A DNA stretch of 64,000 nt from Ceratodon purpureus (lineage: Eukaryota; Streptophyta; Bryopsida; Pseudoditrichales; Ditrichaceae), in the NCBI GenBank assembly GCA_014871385.1, contig CM026426.1, positions 16,058,183 to 16,122,182 on the forward strand, in the 5' to 3' direction. Shown here in pieces: positions 26,139 to 37,408 of this stretch. The position numbers and the translations under genes were made by a program. Within the stretch, counting starts at the first letter, position 1, and the number at the start of each line of letters is the position of its first letter. The notes under the pieces were generated by a model, which was not told the origin of the DNA, did no database searches, and saw nothing but the letters and a program-made list of their open reading frames with translations.

Positions 26139-26699
26139 TTGCTTTCTATCGTAGGCATGCCGCGAAGACTAGAGGCGTGGGATCAGTGGTGGCAATACTT
26201 GGACGTGGGTGCGAGGCCTCGAAGACATGTTAGATGTAGATTTTGTAATGTGACTATTGTGTACCGTCGGGATAGAATGTTTGCCCACTTTGGATACAGA
26301 TCTTTAGGTGGTCCAGGTAACAATGGTATATAAATTTGTTGATTACTGAATGCGCGGGTGAGGAGGTTGTTCGAAGAGTGCAAAGGTGAAGTTCCTAGAC
26401 TCGTGCCCGATGATGTTCAAGACATTGGCTTAGAAGGTGATGGGGTCCAAGATCCGGTAATACCTCAAGCTCCCGATAATGAGGGGGTGCGCGCAAATGA
26501 AGGGCCATGTCTAGGAGGTCCATATGAACAAGGTGGGGAGGCTCTCCGTAATCCAGCAAGTACTACACCAACTGGAGGTGTATTTTGGGCCAGACGTGTT
26601 CGAAACAATTGGCCAATAGGAATATCATCCTCTAGTCCATTCTCAAGTCTCTCTGAACCTTCATTTCTTGGAAGGCTTTCATTTAGACCTCTGGAATGA
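26139..26699 (+). pseudogene. hAT transposase N-terminus with BED-type zinc finger
   Basis: Two pieces in one frame (26139-26333 and 26358-26699) are separated by TAA and TGA near 26331-26345. The first contains VRCRFCNVTIVYRRDRMFAHF, which fits a BED zinc finger (C-x2-C ... H) of plant hAT transposases, the DNA-binding N-terminus. After the stops comes VRRLFEECKGEVPRLVPDDV, also typical of the region just behind the BED finger in DUF659-type hAT proteins. It points in the opposite direction to the hAT C-terminus at 26465-28085 and overlaps its tail, so this is a rearranged or second hAT copy. Beyond about 26560 the coding strand is uncertain. Confidence 0.6.
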
Positions 26700-27083
26700 A
26701 TTGTTTCTTCAACAATTTCTTCTACTGCTTCTCGAGGTTGATCAACTTCTTCTGCAATTGGAATTTGCACTCCACCGTTGTTACCTCCTCCTCCATTTTC
26801 ATTGTTGGAATCGCTATGAATGGAGTGACTGTCATCATTATTGCTACCATTGTCACTTTGATATTCATTGATTCCGTCTTCATTGTCTATATCATCGTCT
26901 GCATGATTGTATGCGACCATGCTTTCATTTTGTATTTCATTGACAACGTGGTTAGGCCCCACGTCTGGCTCCTCATCAAAATCTGACCAATCCAAAATCC
27001 CATTTGGTTGGTTACGAGGTTTATTGTGTGGCATGTCACCACCTGCATTTTCCATGGGAAACTCTAGCTCCTCATCATCCGTA

Positions 27084-27155
27084 CCACCATCATCAACATC
27101 AACACCACCATCATCAACATCAACACCACCATCATCAACATCAACACCACCATCG
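27084..27155 (-). repeat. 21-bp coding tandem repeat (acidic tail)
   Basis: About 3.4 copies of a 21-bp unit encode DGGVDVD repeats in the acidic tail of the hAT protein. Slippage in this stretch would change tail length without changing the frame. Confidence 0.85.
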
Positions 27156-28080
27156 TGAGCATTGCCATCACAACCTTCATGTCCATCGTCCAACCCTTCA
27201 TCTCCATCATCATCATTGTCTTCTCCGCCGTGCACCGGTCTAACATCTACATCCGAGTCTTTGGAGAACAGTTGGTTGTGGTACCAAATAACGGGATCCG
27301 CTCCACGTTGTTCTCGAAGGAGCTTACTATTGGTGTAAATGTACACCAAGTCCTCTGCCTTCTTTACGCTCAATCGATTGCAAACCTTGTTGTGAACAAA
27401 AGAATACACGCTCCAATTCGGCTCACATAATCCAAGCATGTTGACGAAAGAATGCGCTTCGCTATCAAGGGCAACTCATCGCCCCCAACTCTCTTTCACC
27501 ATTGATGAGGTAGCATCCGCGTCTCTCGACTCGTCCGGGGCCTCCAAAGGGCCGTATGGACCAGTGCGTTCCTCAAAATGTGTTAGCTCGTCCATCACAA
27601 CATTATGGTTCACTCCAAGGGGCACACTTAAATGCCTTAGCACTCTATTGCGTGCACGCTTCGCAATTCCGCTACCTTGGAGCTCGCGGCATTTCCTCGT
27701 AATATAGGGATTCAACAGAGCACCTGCGTAGTGAAGATCTGTCAACATCATCTTCCATCTCCGCTTAAACTGTGTCTCAAAGCGGCATGCTTTAGCGGGG
27801 TCAAGGAAATAAGGGTCACCCCAAAGACCAAACACATGCTTCTTCAGATTATTCATGGCCAACCACGCCCTCCCCATTGCCGGAGATTGTCCATCAAAGG
27901 TCTTCTAAGTCACAATAGCTGGCTTCATAAGATGCACAAGATTCTCACAATGTAACCAAAAAGTCTCATCAAGAATAGTACTCCGGACCAAAGCTGCTAA
28001 GGCATGAGTACGATGTCCGTTCTGGCGATTGAATAAAGTATTCACGTATTCGTCCCATCTCTGATGAACTACCACTTGTA

Positions 28081-28085
28081 GTAAT
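28081..28085. repeat. Target-site duplication GTAAT (left)
   Basis: Five bases immediately outside the left LTR, identical to 41199-41203. Five base pairs is the usual length for gypsy integrases. Confidence 0.95.
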
Positions 28086-28688
28086 TGTTAAAGGGTGATT
28101 AAGCTTCACCCTTAAAAAGCTTGGTTACTTCTACTAAGTCAAATAGAATCTCAAAAAAAATGTAATACTAACCCTTCTTCTCTCAATCTTACTGATCTGA
28201 TCCCACTAACACCAGTAACCTACTCCCTACTCCTGGTCTGATCATCAATGCAAAGCTTCCTCATTCAATTCGCCCTAATCCTAACATTCAATACTCAAAC
28301 CAGATCTGTAAATTCAATGGGCCCTTTTCCTCTTTTCTTCTTCCCCAAGTACAATCCTACTGCTCATATATCCTGCCCCTTAACAGCCGCACCTATTCCC
28401 TACCTCCTGATCTGTTCTCCTACACTACCATACCTCTGAGAACTACCAGAGAGTGAGAGAGAGTGAGAGCCGCCATGCTCTCACTCCTCACTACCCCCAA
28501 ACCCTAGCCGTCATCCTCCTATGTCCATTTTTCATCCAGTTCAGAAATACATCCGACTGTCAAAACTTCATCCAAAATGCAGTGACTAGTAACTGGACAA
28601 TAACTAACTGTTTTACTGCTCTAGGCAGTTTACTGTTCCTGCTCCTAAAGTAGTGCTCCGAGTGAAAAGACAAAAAATCCCTTTAACA
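28086..28688 (-). repeat. 3' LTR of the gypsy element (603 bp)
   Basis: Begins TG and ends CA, with a 10-bp terminal inverted repeat (TGTTAAAGGG/CCCTTTAACA). It differs from the other LTR at five positions: C/T near 28112, 28192 and 28422, and C/T plus G/T near 28655-28659. Four of five differences are transitions. Confidence 0.97.
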
Positions 28689-28701
28689 TCATCCCCCTTT
28701 T
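28689..28701 (-). promoter_or_regulatory. Polypurine tract
   Basis: On the minus strand AAAAGGGGGATGA directly precedes the 3' LTR, the position and composition needed for plus-strand priming. Confidence 0.85.
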
Positions 28702-28828
28702 AGTCTGCATCTGCCCTCAGATGCTCTAGTCCCTAATTTTATGTAGTTAGCCAAAAATAAAAAAGTGTCTAAAAAATTAGAAAGAGAGTCTGCTACTGGT
28801 CCTACCATTACTCTACGTATCCTACTAC

Positions 28829-31800
28829 CTAGCCACTAGCTGGTGTAGTCTCGATGGTGGCGATGCCCGGCACTTGTGAAGGTGTTACTGACTGCGGCAA
28901 AGTCCTTGTCGCTACTGGTCCCCCTGTGGTTGTGTCTAGTCCTACGACCGTGACTGGTCCTACGACCGTGACTGGTCCTGCTCCCGATACTGGCCCTGCT
29001 GTCACTACTGGCGTCGAAGCTGGTCCCAACTGTCGTCCTGCTGGTGCTGATATCATGGTGCCTGCCCCCGGGTGAAGGAAATCCTCCTGCTGACCGCTCT
29101 CATCCTCCATCATACCCTGCTCCACATCAGACCAATAGACGAAGGGCGGATAAGCTTCAGCAAACCGAATCAAATACTTGTTTTGTCGGTCTTGATCCTC
29201 ATTGTAAGCTTTGATTTCTTCGCCGACCTGTTTCTTGGTGGTTGCCAAGATGTGTCGTTGGAGTCCTTTAATGGCTCGAGTTGCACTGCTGGTTGCCACC
29301 TCCAATTGTCGCTTCAGCTCCTGGTTGTCAAGGGCCAGTTGGTCAAAGTCACGAAGTCGGGCACTCAGGGCCATCTCCAGTTCCACCCTGCGGTTCTTTG
29401 TTTCCTCCATCTGCCACCCCCTGGCTGCCCATTCAGTCCTCTCCTGGTGTTGTTTGTCAGTGAAGGCAGTCAGCTGCCGTTGAGTCTCTGCCCAGGTTAC
29501 CTTGAGGTCCGTAAGTCCCTGGTCAGCTGACAGTAACCGCCCTTCCAACTCCTTTACCTTTCCCTCCAGGTCGTGGTTGACAGCTAGTAACTGCTCATAG
29601 GTTGGTTGCCGCCCCTCCTGTTCCTCTTGTTTCTGCTTGATCCGTGCTGTCTCGGCCATAGCCCTCTCCAACTGCTCCATCAACCGGCCTAAGTCCTCCA
29701 CTACCCCAGTTTTCTCTCCCCCTGTAGATTTAAACGCCCTTCTTAAGTTACGGGGGGCCAGTGCTTCAATAGTTTGAGTATCTCTCTTCTCCCGCCCCGG
29801 TTCGTCTCTGAAGGCTGCTCGCTCCTCCTCCTTTGTTGACTGCTGGGCGAGGTTGGTTGCTTTTCCTTTATTACCCTGCAGCTCTGAGGTCCGTAAAGTT
29901 AGTAGTGTCTTAGAGATCTCCACTGGTGTGTCTCCATGCTGCGCTTGTATCTCCTTTCTGGCCTTCTTCTTGGCTCTGGTGACGGGTGTCTTCCTGTCAT
30001 CCGAATTAACTGCCCCCTTCTCTACCTCCTCGGCTTCCTTGGAATTGAGAGATTCCGAGGAACAATCTTTGTACTGGGGTCGATGGTCTTGTTTTCTTAG
30101 CCTTTTGAGTGTGGGTTTCTGTCCCCTTGGTGTTTGGGGTCGTTGTTGTGGCTTTTTCTTCTTTCCCTGGGTGTTATTCTTCTGGCCCGATGACGATGAA
30201 GATTGATGCTCTGCTCCTGCCCCCGGTCCCACCTCTGTAGGTAGCGTCTGGTCTGTTGCCCCCTTGACTCCCTCTTCACTGATCATATCTGGGGGTAGGT
30301 CTCCCACTGCCCTTACCGGTGTCTTGTCTGGTTCTCCTTCACTATCATCCTTCTCCTCCTCACTGTCCTGTGCTACTGCCGGCTCCACATACTGCTCATG
30401 GTCTGGGAACCAATTCTTGAGAAGAGCATCGATGAGTTCCGCCCCCTTAATCTCCTTGGTCGGGCTGGTATGTACCCGAATCAGCATCCTCCTAAGACTC
30501 GATAATATCAATGGCGCCCAGTTGTGATCTCCTCTCTTGACAGCCTGGTACATATTCTCCATCAATTCGTTGCTGGCGTACAAGGACTTCATCTTCACGC
30601 ACATAACCTCCACCAAAGCCTTGACTCTATCCTGGTACGGCTCATCAAATCCGCTGATCTTGGTCCCATCTGTTTTGTGGTCGGCTTTGGTTAACCCGAA
30701 CATCTTTATGTATTTTGGATCCAGGTCTCCACTCGCCTTTGGAACCTTAGATGTCTTACTGCCTTCTATCCCTAAGGCTTGTGAAATCGTCCAGGCCGTG
30801 ATTTCTACTGTTATCCCCCTAACTGTCGCCCTGATGGGTGTTGTATAGTCGGCCTTCTCCCCCCTTTGGTACTAGAAGCCTTCGACAAAGTCCGACACCA
30901 GTTTTGCTCTTGGCACCGGCCATGAGTATTTGTAGAATGCTCCTAGACTGACCTGCTCCGCCCAAATATCATCCTTCAACTCCCGCCAGCCCTTCCAGAA
31001 CTCCATGGGGATAAATGTCAGATTTATCCTCCTCCTTCTCTTCTTCTCCATGATCACCATCTTCGGTGCTCGGGCTAGGAGTGGAGTCTTCTTCCTTCTT
31101 GTGTTCCCCCCGGTCTTCTGAATTTCCTCCACTTCTAGTCTCGGTGGCTGCTCATCTTCTTCTGTTTGCTGAGTGGGGGGTGGTGGTGCATCCTCTCCTC
31201 CCTCCGGTATCTCCATTGGCTCTGGTCCTTTTGCTGCTCCTGTTTTGATGATGTAGTCGTGGAGAGTTCCCTTCACCCCCGACTTGTTTGCTGGTGTAGT
31301 CTCCTTCTGTCCTGTACCGCCACCTTCGCCCCTCTCCATTCTCCTTCTTCCTCCTATCCACTCTACTGTTTCTTCTTCTAATGTCTCTCCTTGCCTCCAA
31401 TCTCTAAACGTTAGGATAGGTCTCTGAAATCTGCGGATCGAACTATTCCCCAATTTCTGCTCTCGGTCTTTCCGTTTTTTCTGCTCTCCTGTTTTTCTCT
31501 TCTCGACCCTGGCTGTTTTTTCCTTCTCTCTCTGTTTTTCTTGTTTGTTTTTTCTTCGCTCCCTTTCTAAAGCCCTGATTCGTCTCCACTGCTCTAGCCG
31601 CTCTCTAGCCAAACCACTACGACCTCGAACTCTATCTATTTCAAATGTAAAATTCCCCCTAACACCCTGAGCTATAAGAGTCACCTGTTCTTGTTAATGT
31701 TGCCTTGCTCGAGTTTGGTGTATCGGCCCTTCTTCTTCCTGTGACTGCTCTGAGTCCTCGTGATCCTCCTGTTGTTGCTCTTCTCTGTTTCTTCCGCTGC

Positions 31801-33079
31801 TGCGTCCTTGCTCGCGGTTCCACTCCTGTCTTCCTTTTAGGGTTTCTTCTTCATTCCTACTTTGAGGTCTTCTCTTCCACTGTCGCCGCTGGTCCTCGTC
31901 CAAACGCCGCCAATGCTCTTCTTCTTCGAGTCTTCTTCAGTCTTCTTCCTCGGCTTGATACTGCTGGGTTTCTTCGACAAGGCCCTGCTGCTCCTCTTCA
32001 AGCTGGTTCCCTTCTCCTCTTCCCCGCTGATTGAGCTGCTGCTTTTTCTTTAATCGCCCTTGTCCCCCAAGTCGCTCCTCTTGCGGTATTTCACCTTCCG
32101 GCTGCTGCTGTTGCTGCTTTCTTCTCGCAGCTCCAATACTTGGATGTTGTCGCTCCTCTTGCGGCGCTCCAACTCCTATGTGCTGCCTCTGCTCCTGCAG
32201 TACTGTAGCTCTCCGCCTTCCCTCGACTCTAGTAACTCTCTCTCGACTCGCCTCACTCCTCCTCAGCTCACTACTCAACTCGCTCTCCCGGCAACTCCAG
32301 AAGGTGAAGTCATGACTCCTTCTTGGTTGTTGCCCATTGACCCTACACCCCCACCTTGGTTCGAGGGTATCATCCAATCCCTCCGGAGTTTCATCCTTTT
32401 TTTCCTCCTGCCTTTGTTGGATGGATGAAATCCCAACTCCCAATGAAAACTGTTCGGCCTCTTTCTTAATGGGCCGTCCCTCAAACTGTCCCATTACTTC
32501 TCTCTTTGCCATGATGGCCTCTACTACCCCACAACTTATCACTTCCAACTTTTTCTTCTCTTTTTTGTTTTTGTTTTCTATTTGTTCTATATTTTTTTCA
32601 TTTTTTTCATTTCCATTATTTTTTTCAATCACTTCCTTCATGTCTCCCTCCCTTGACTGCTGCCCTTCTTCTTGCTCATTTGTATTTATCTTTTGACTTT
32701 CACTTTTTTTTCCACTGTTCTCTTTGCCCCTCTGCTGATTTACTGCTTCACTTTCTCCTTTTTCGCAGCTTTTTCCGCTTTCTATCCCTGAATTTTCTAA
32801 CCCTGATTGGACACTATCCCCCTTTTGTTCGTTGACCAGTCCTCTGGTCAATTGTCCTGGTGTCCTGGTTTCCACTACTCCCTTGTCATAAAATCTATAT
32901 GGTTTTAGCTTATTAATGTTAACCAAGACTGGGTCCGGTTCGAAATTTTTTACCTGGACCAGCAGAGCAGTATTGTTGGGGAGCTTGTACTGGACCCTAT
33001 AAGGTCCAAACCACCGACTTTTAAATTTCCCCACATGCTCCTTGTTGCCCTTGGCATACCAGAGCACATAATCACCCAC
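28829..33079 (-). pseudogene. Very long extra ORF fused in frame behind integrase, with Transposase_32-like domain
   Basis: Starting with the integrase C-terminal domain, one frame runs 4.2 kb to a TAG at 28829, interrupted only by TGA 31937, TAA 31694 and TAG 30872. The first 900 codons are low-complexity and charged (Gln/Glu/Arg/Lys-rich). Around 31000-30720 comes a globular block: FYKYSWPVPRAKLVSDFVE, then after the TAG RATVRGITVEITAWTISQAL, closely resembling the 'putative plant transposon protein' domain found in extra ORFs of plant retroelements. The last 600 codons hold a Pro/Ser/Lys linker, a coiled coil of about 150 residues and a Val/Thr/Pro-rich tail. No transmembrane segment or envelope-type signal is visible. 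The final 624 codons are uninterrupted, unlike pol. Confidence 0.75.
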
Positions 33080-33943
33080 TTGAAAATCCTTTCGCTTGTA
33101 GTGTTGCTGGCTCCAAAGTGCCCTGTTCCACTACTTGGCCCCTACTGCTTCCTGGGCCTCCAGTCTTGAAGTGTCCATCTGTTCCAAGTCTGCAATTCTT
33201 GCTGCCAACACCCTGGTTGGTGTATAATCTATCTCCGAGTTGGTCTTCCTGGTCGGTACTATGTACTCTGTTGGCATTAAGGGATGTAAGCCATAGACCA
33301 GTTGAAATGGTGTGTAACCTGTAGTAACCTTGTAGGCAGTCCGGTAGGAGAGCAGTACAGTATGAAGATGCTCAGCCCAATCTGTTCTCCTATCATTGAC
33401 CAGCTTGCTCAGTAGGTGACCAATTACCTTGTTTGTTGATTCTGCCTGGCCATTACCCTGGGGGTAATAGGTTGTTGATGTACGATGCTGGAGCAGAAAA
33501 TGCTCCACCAGGTGTTCTATAGCTTCATTTATAAAATGAGAACCCTAGTCACTTACAAGTGTCAAAGGACACCCGTATCTTGAAAGGATCTGCTCATACA
33601 AAAACTTAGCAGTAACTGCTGCTGAATTGGTTTTGAGCGCCCTTGCCTCCACCCACTTGGTAGCATAATCTATAGCCAGCAGGATGTACCTGTTCCCTCT
33701 TCTGGATGCTGTTGGTTTAATGGGCCCGATGAAGTCCAATCCCCATTTCATAAATGGTTCTGCTGGCATACTTGCCACTAAGGTAGCCAAAACCAGTATT
33801 TGCCATGCCTCCCACTCTCTGGCATCTGTCACACGCCTTGCAGTATTCTGAGACATCCCGATGTATCGCTGGCCACCAGTATCCGGCGTCGAGTATCTTC
33901 CGGGTGGTGATATCTTGCGAAAAATGACCATCTGCTGCTCCAT
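33080..33943 (-). pseudogene. Integrase catalytic core
   Basis: The DDE triad is visible: Asp in KWGLDFIGPI, Asp in TLVSD followed immediately by TAG (33545) and GSHF, and Glu in PQGNGQAESTNK. A second TAG lies at 33131. The core is in a different frame from the RT/RNase H stretch but in exactly the same frame as all coding sequence down to 28829. The C-terminal domain continues into the next feature with GDYVLWYAKGN and RWFGPYRVQYKL. Integrase inserts the DNA copy and makes the 5-bp duplication seen outside the LTRs. Confidence 0.92.
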
Positions 33944-36137
33944 TGTGCATCTCCTTCATTACGACCTCTGCCTGCACTGGGTCCAGTACCCTCCTGACTT
34001 CCAGATCATGTCCTCGCTTGTGCAGAATTCCCTGGACCAGTGTATAGGGTAGCAACTTCAGAATCAGCTTCCTCTGCTCCTCCTTGGACAAGTCCTGTTG
34101 TACAACACCAGATTTCAGGTAAGAACGTACATCCTCTAACCATTCTGGTTTAACATAAAACAAACTTGCATCCTTGGTTTGGTCCTCAACGCCAGTTGCT
34201 GGTTCTCCATTGGGCAGTCTTGACATCGCATCTGCCACTCCATGATTTTTCCCCGGCTTATATACCACTGTAAAATCGTACTCTTGATACAGCAGTAGCC
34301 ACCTTGCTATCCTTCCTGACACCTGCGGCTTATTAACCAGATACACCAGTGCCATATGGTCAATATAAAAAACAAACTCATTGCCCAGCAGATAATGCCT
34401 ATACTTTTTCAGAGCATAAACCATTGCCAAAGCCTCCCTTTTAATGGTACTATAGTTCTTCTCAGCAGAATTCAGTAGCTTACTGGCATAAGAAATGGGC
34501 TGGTCACACTTCCCTGTGGGATTCTAGGCCAGCATCACTCCTAATGCTATATTCGAAGCATCCGTATGCACATGGAACTCCAGGTCCCATCTTGGTGCAA
34601 TGAGGATTGGCGCATTTTGATACTGCTCCTTGATTTTCTTCCATGCCTGCTCACACTGGTCTGACCAGATGAATTCCTCGGTCTTTCTCATGAGCCTGGT
34701 GATTGGCTCCATGATATGTGCATACGACTTAATGTAGCACCTGTTAAACTGGGCAAAACTGTTAAAAACCTGTACATCTACTGGTTTTTCTAGTCTACGC
34801 ATGTTTTCTACTGCTTCAATTTTCTTGGGGTCAGGAAATTTCCCTTCCTTAGATACAATATGGCCCAGTATAATACCAGAGAAGACCAGTAACAAACATT
34901 TCTCAGGATTCAGACTTATCCCATACTCCCGGCATTTCTCAAAACACTTCCTCAGCTTGACCAGGTGACTAATAATGTCACTGTACACACTGAAATCATC
35001 TAAAAACAATTTCAGAAAATCACCAATGAAATCACGAAAAGCTTTGTTTACTGCCCTCTGGTATGTGGGAGGTGCGTTTTTCAGCCCAAAAGGCACGACT
35101 ATCCACACAAATGCTCCCTAGTCCGTTACAAAAGCAGTCTTGTGCCGGTCCTCTGGTGTTATCTGAATCTGGTGGTACCCGGAGTACCCGTCCAGAAACG
35201 AATACATCTCATGTCTTGCCACGAAATCCAACACTTCCTCAGTAAATGGCAATGGATACGGGTCCTTTTTAGTGGCAGCATTCAATTTACGAAAATCAAT
35301 ACAAATTCTCAACTTCCCATTCTTCTTAGGAACAATGACAATAGGGGATAACCAGATAGCATCCTCTACTGGTGTAATGAATCCGGCCTGAAGTAGTTTA
35401 TCCAAGTCTTGCTTCACAATACTGGCATAATTTGGATTCATGCGATATCTGGCCTGATGGGATGGTGGGGTATCCTTTTCCAACTCAATCCTGTGCTGTG
35501 CAATTGAGGGTGGGATACCCTTCAGGTCCTTAAAGGTCCAGGCAAATACATCCTTGAATTCCCTGAACAAAGCCTCTGCTTCAATAGCCTGTTCTAGACT
35601 AATGGCTGCATTAATCTTCAGATACTGGGGCTCCTCCTCTGTTCCAAGGTTAATTTTTCTCAACTGCTCCGACTCTGGTAAGGCCAAGGATGCAATCTTC
35701 AGTTTCTTCACTTTCTCCCGGGCTGGTGTCTCATCTACCTCAATGTCGCCCTCCTCCAAGTTGTAAAAATGGTCTGGGTAGGCTCGCTCTAATCCCCCCT
35801 TTTGTCCCAGGTCCTCGTCCTGGTTCTCTGCCGGGCTCTTGATGTCGTCCTGGTCCTTGCCGTTGTCCTGGTCCTTGTTCTGCTCCATTCGAGGCAGAGT
35901 GACTATTCCAACGGCCAGTAAGTCCTGCTCACTAGCTAACCACAAGGCTTCCTCCTCATCTGTCACTCCTTCAGTAAAATTATAGCAGACTAGGACTTCA
36001 GGTAACTTAGGCCTGGGCCCCTTTCTCTGACTGACTGAGATTGTTTTTACAATACCATTACCTCTGATGGTAACCAGATTGGTACCCCAATCGTGATTTA
36101 CCTTTGCATCAATTAACCATGGTCTGCCTAGCAGCAT
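33717..36137 (-). pseudogene. Reverse transcriptase, RNase H and integrase zinc finger
   Basis: One frame covers this stretch with TAG at 35118 and 34524. RT motifs in order are LRICIDFRKLNAAT, YSFLDGYSGYHQIQI (motif A Asp), PFGLKNAPPTYQR, and the catalytic FLDD box in LKLFLDDFSVYSD, where most gypsy elements have YxDD. RNase H follows with HVHTDASNIALGVML (catalytic Asp), the Glu in KREALAMVYALKKYRHYL, and DHMALVYLVNK. The integrase HHCC finger is at the end (HNGAADGHF ... YCKACDRCQRV). The frame changes near 33870, before the integrase core. The TAG at 34524 falls where relatives have Gln; the TAG at 35118 could replace Trp or Gln. RT with RNase H copies the RNA into DNA. Confidence 0.93.
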
Positions 36138-36139
36138 AC

Positions 36140-37408
36140 TATAGGCTTCATTAACTTCATTATTTTAAATAACAGTCAAGGTAATAAGGTAAGGAATACC
36201 GTGGATGTGGATTTTCACATTACGAATCATCCCCACCGAGTCAACGACTGTCCGGTCCGCCATTCATAGTTTGAAAGGGGCAGGCTGTGAGTCCTTGAGA
36301 CCTAGTCTTTTTCGCTCCCCTTCTGTTATCAGGTTCACACCTGACCCTCCATCCAGTAGGACATTCTCCAGAGTCCCATTGCCTATCTGCACAGTTAACA
36401 CCGGCAGTTCTCTGTCAACATCAATAGCTAGACTGCCTATTAAATCAGTCTTACCTGGTTGACTAGGTGTTGGCTTCTTGCTTGGTACTGGCTCTGGCTG
36501 AGTGGGTTGGTCTGCTGCCATTTCTAGGAATACGTGGGCCTTCACAAATTCTGTCAGATTAGGGGCCATCTTCAGCAGGTGTCCTAGTGATACTGTGATA
36601 GGACTGTCCAGTATTTTTCTTCCAACTACGGTTGCATAGTGCTACTCCTGGTTGTTCTCTGTACTGGTCTCCCCTTGTGCGCCCAATTCGTGCTCTATGG
36701 TCTTGGAGCTGTAGGCTAGTGTATCCGAGTCTGGGAATCCTGCCCACTCATAATCTAGCACTTCGCCATCTCCTTCCTTCTCTGCTGTTTTTAAAGTCGC
36801 CCTAAGTCTCTCTGCTTCTGCCTTCTCCTACTCTTCCTGAAGCTGAATTTCCTTCAAGGTTTCTAGCATCGAATTCCTGATTTTTTCTTCCTCCTACCAG
36901 TCCTCCTTCGTTCTGGCCTTTCTTGGTTCAGGTTCCCTTGAGTCATCCTGGATAGGTAACAGTCTTGCCTTCAACCGCTGGGCTCTAGTCATGGTAGCTA
37001 CCCCCACTGACTCTTCAGGTTCCTCTATTAGCTCAATCTCCACGTTACTTACATGGTGATCCTGTTTCTTGTTGGTCTTCTCTTGGTCTGCCAAAACCTG
37101 GTCCCATTGTGCCTTCTTGGGGCAGTTCCAACTTCTGTGGTCTGCTCCTCCACACAAGAAACAACATGGTGGTTGATAACAAAACTCCTCTGTTGACTAC
37201 TGCCTGCCCTGGGTTTCGTTGGTCGCTGGTATCCTTGGTTGTAACTATAAGTTCCTGCAGGTTTAGAAGCAGAAACTTTGTTAACACAAACATGTTCTTT
37301 TCCTTCCTTCTTCGCACCCGACCCCCTCTGGTTGGCTGGGTTGTACCAACAGTTTTTATCATCATGGCCCAGCTTCATACAAATACCACAGGCTTTCCTT
37401 GGAACTTC
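36140..37408 (-). pseudogene. Two CCHC zinc knuckles and aspartic protease
   Basis: Two nucleocapsid-type knuckles are visible: CGICMKLGHDDKNC (C-x2-C-x4-H-x4-C, about 37355-37396) and CFLCGGADHRSWNC (about 37120-37162). They lie in different frames, so a shift separates them near 37170. Downstream, 36264-36569 encodes the retropepsin-like core ENVLLDGGSGVNLI. It has DGG in place of the canonical D-[ST]-G, a form also known from other plant gypsy elements. The second protease motif, SMLLGRPWLIDAKVNHDW, follows after TGA (36264) and TAA (about 36165). Three more TAG codons (36894, about 36834 and 36642) interrupt the linker. The protease would cleave the Gag-Pol precursor. Confidence 0.85.

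Larger units (their letters stand above)
26465..28085 (-). pseudogene. hAT transposase C-terminal half with dimerisation domain
   Basis: One minus-strand frame runs from the retrotransposon junction at 28085 to 26465, broken by TAG near 27907 and TGA near 27475. It begins with QVVVHQRWDEYVNTLF and NGHRTHALAALV, continues through PAMGRAWLAMNNLKKHVFGL, and reaches the hAT dimerisation core CEPNWSVYSFVHNKVCNRLS with LVYIYTNSKLL. The canonical CERNWS reads CEPNWS. A long Asp/Asn/Gly-rich acidic tail follows, including a short tandem repeat. The missing N-terminal half lies beyond the retrotransposon at 41204-41894, and the two halves join in frame across the GTAAT target site. hAT transposases move elements by cut and paste with 8-bp duplications; none could be identified here. 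Confidence 0.85.

Noticed and set aside
28829..31684. Retroviral envelope-like gene behind pol
   Set aside because: No signal peptide, transmembrane segment or cysteine-rich ectodomain is visible; the content is charged, coiled-coil and Transposase_32-like.
31166..32053. Plus-strand Leu/Ser/Phe-rich ORFs within the gypsy element
   Set aside because: They are complements of the Glu/Arg/Lys-rich minus-strand coding sequence.
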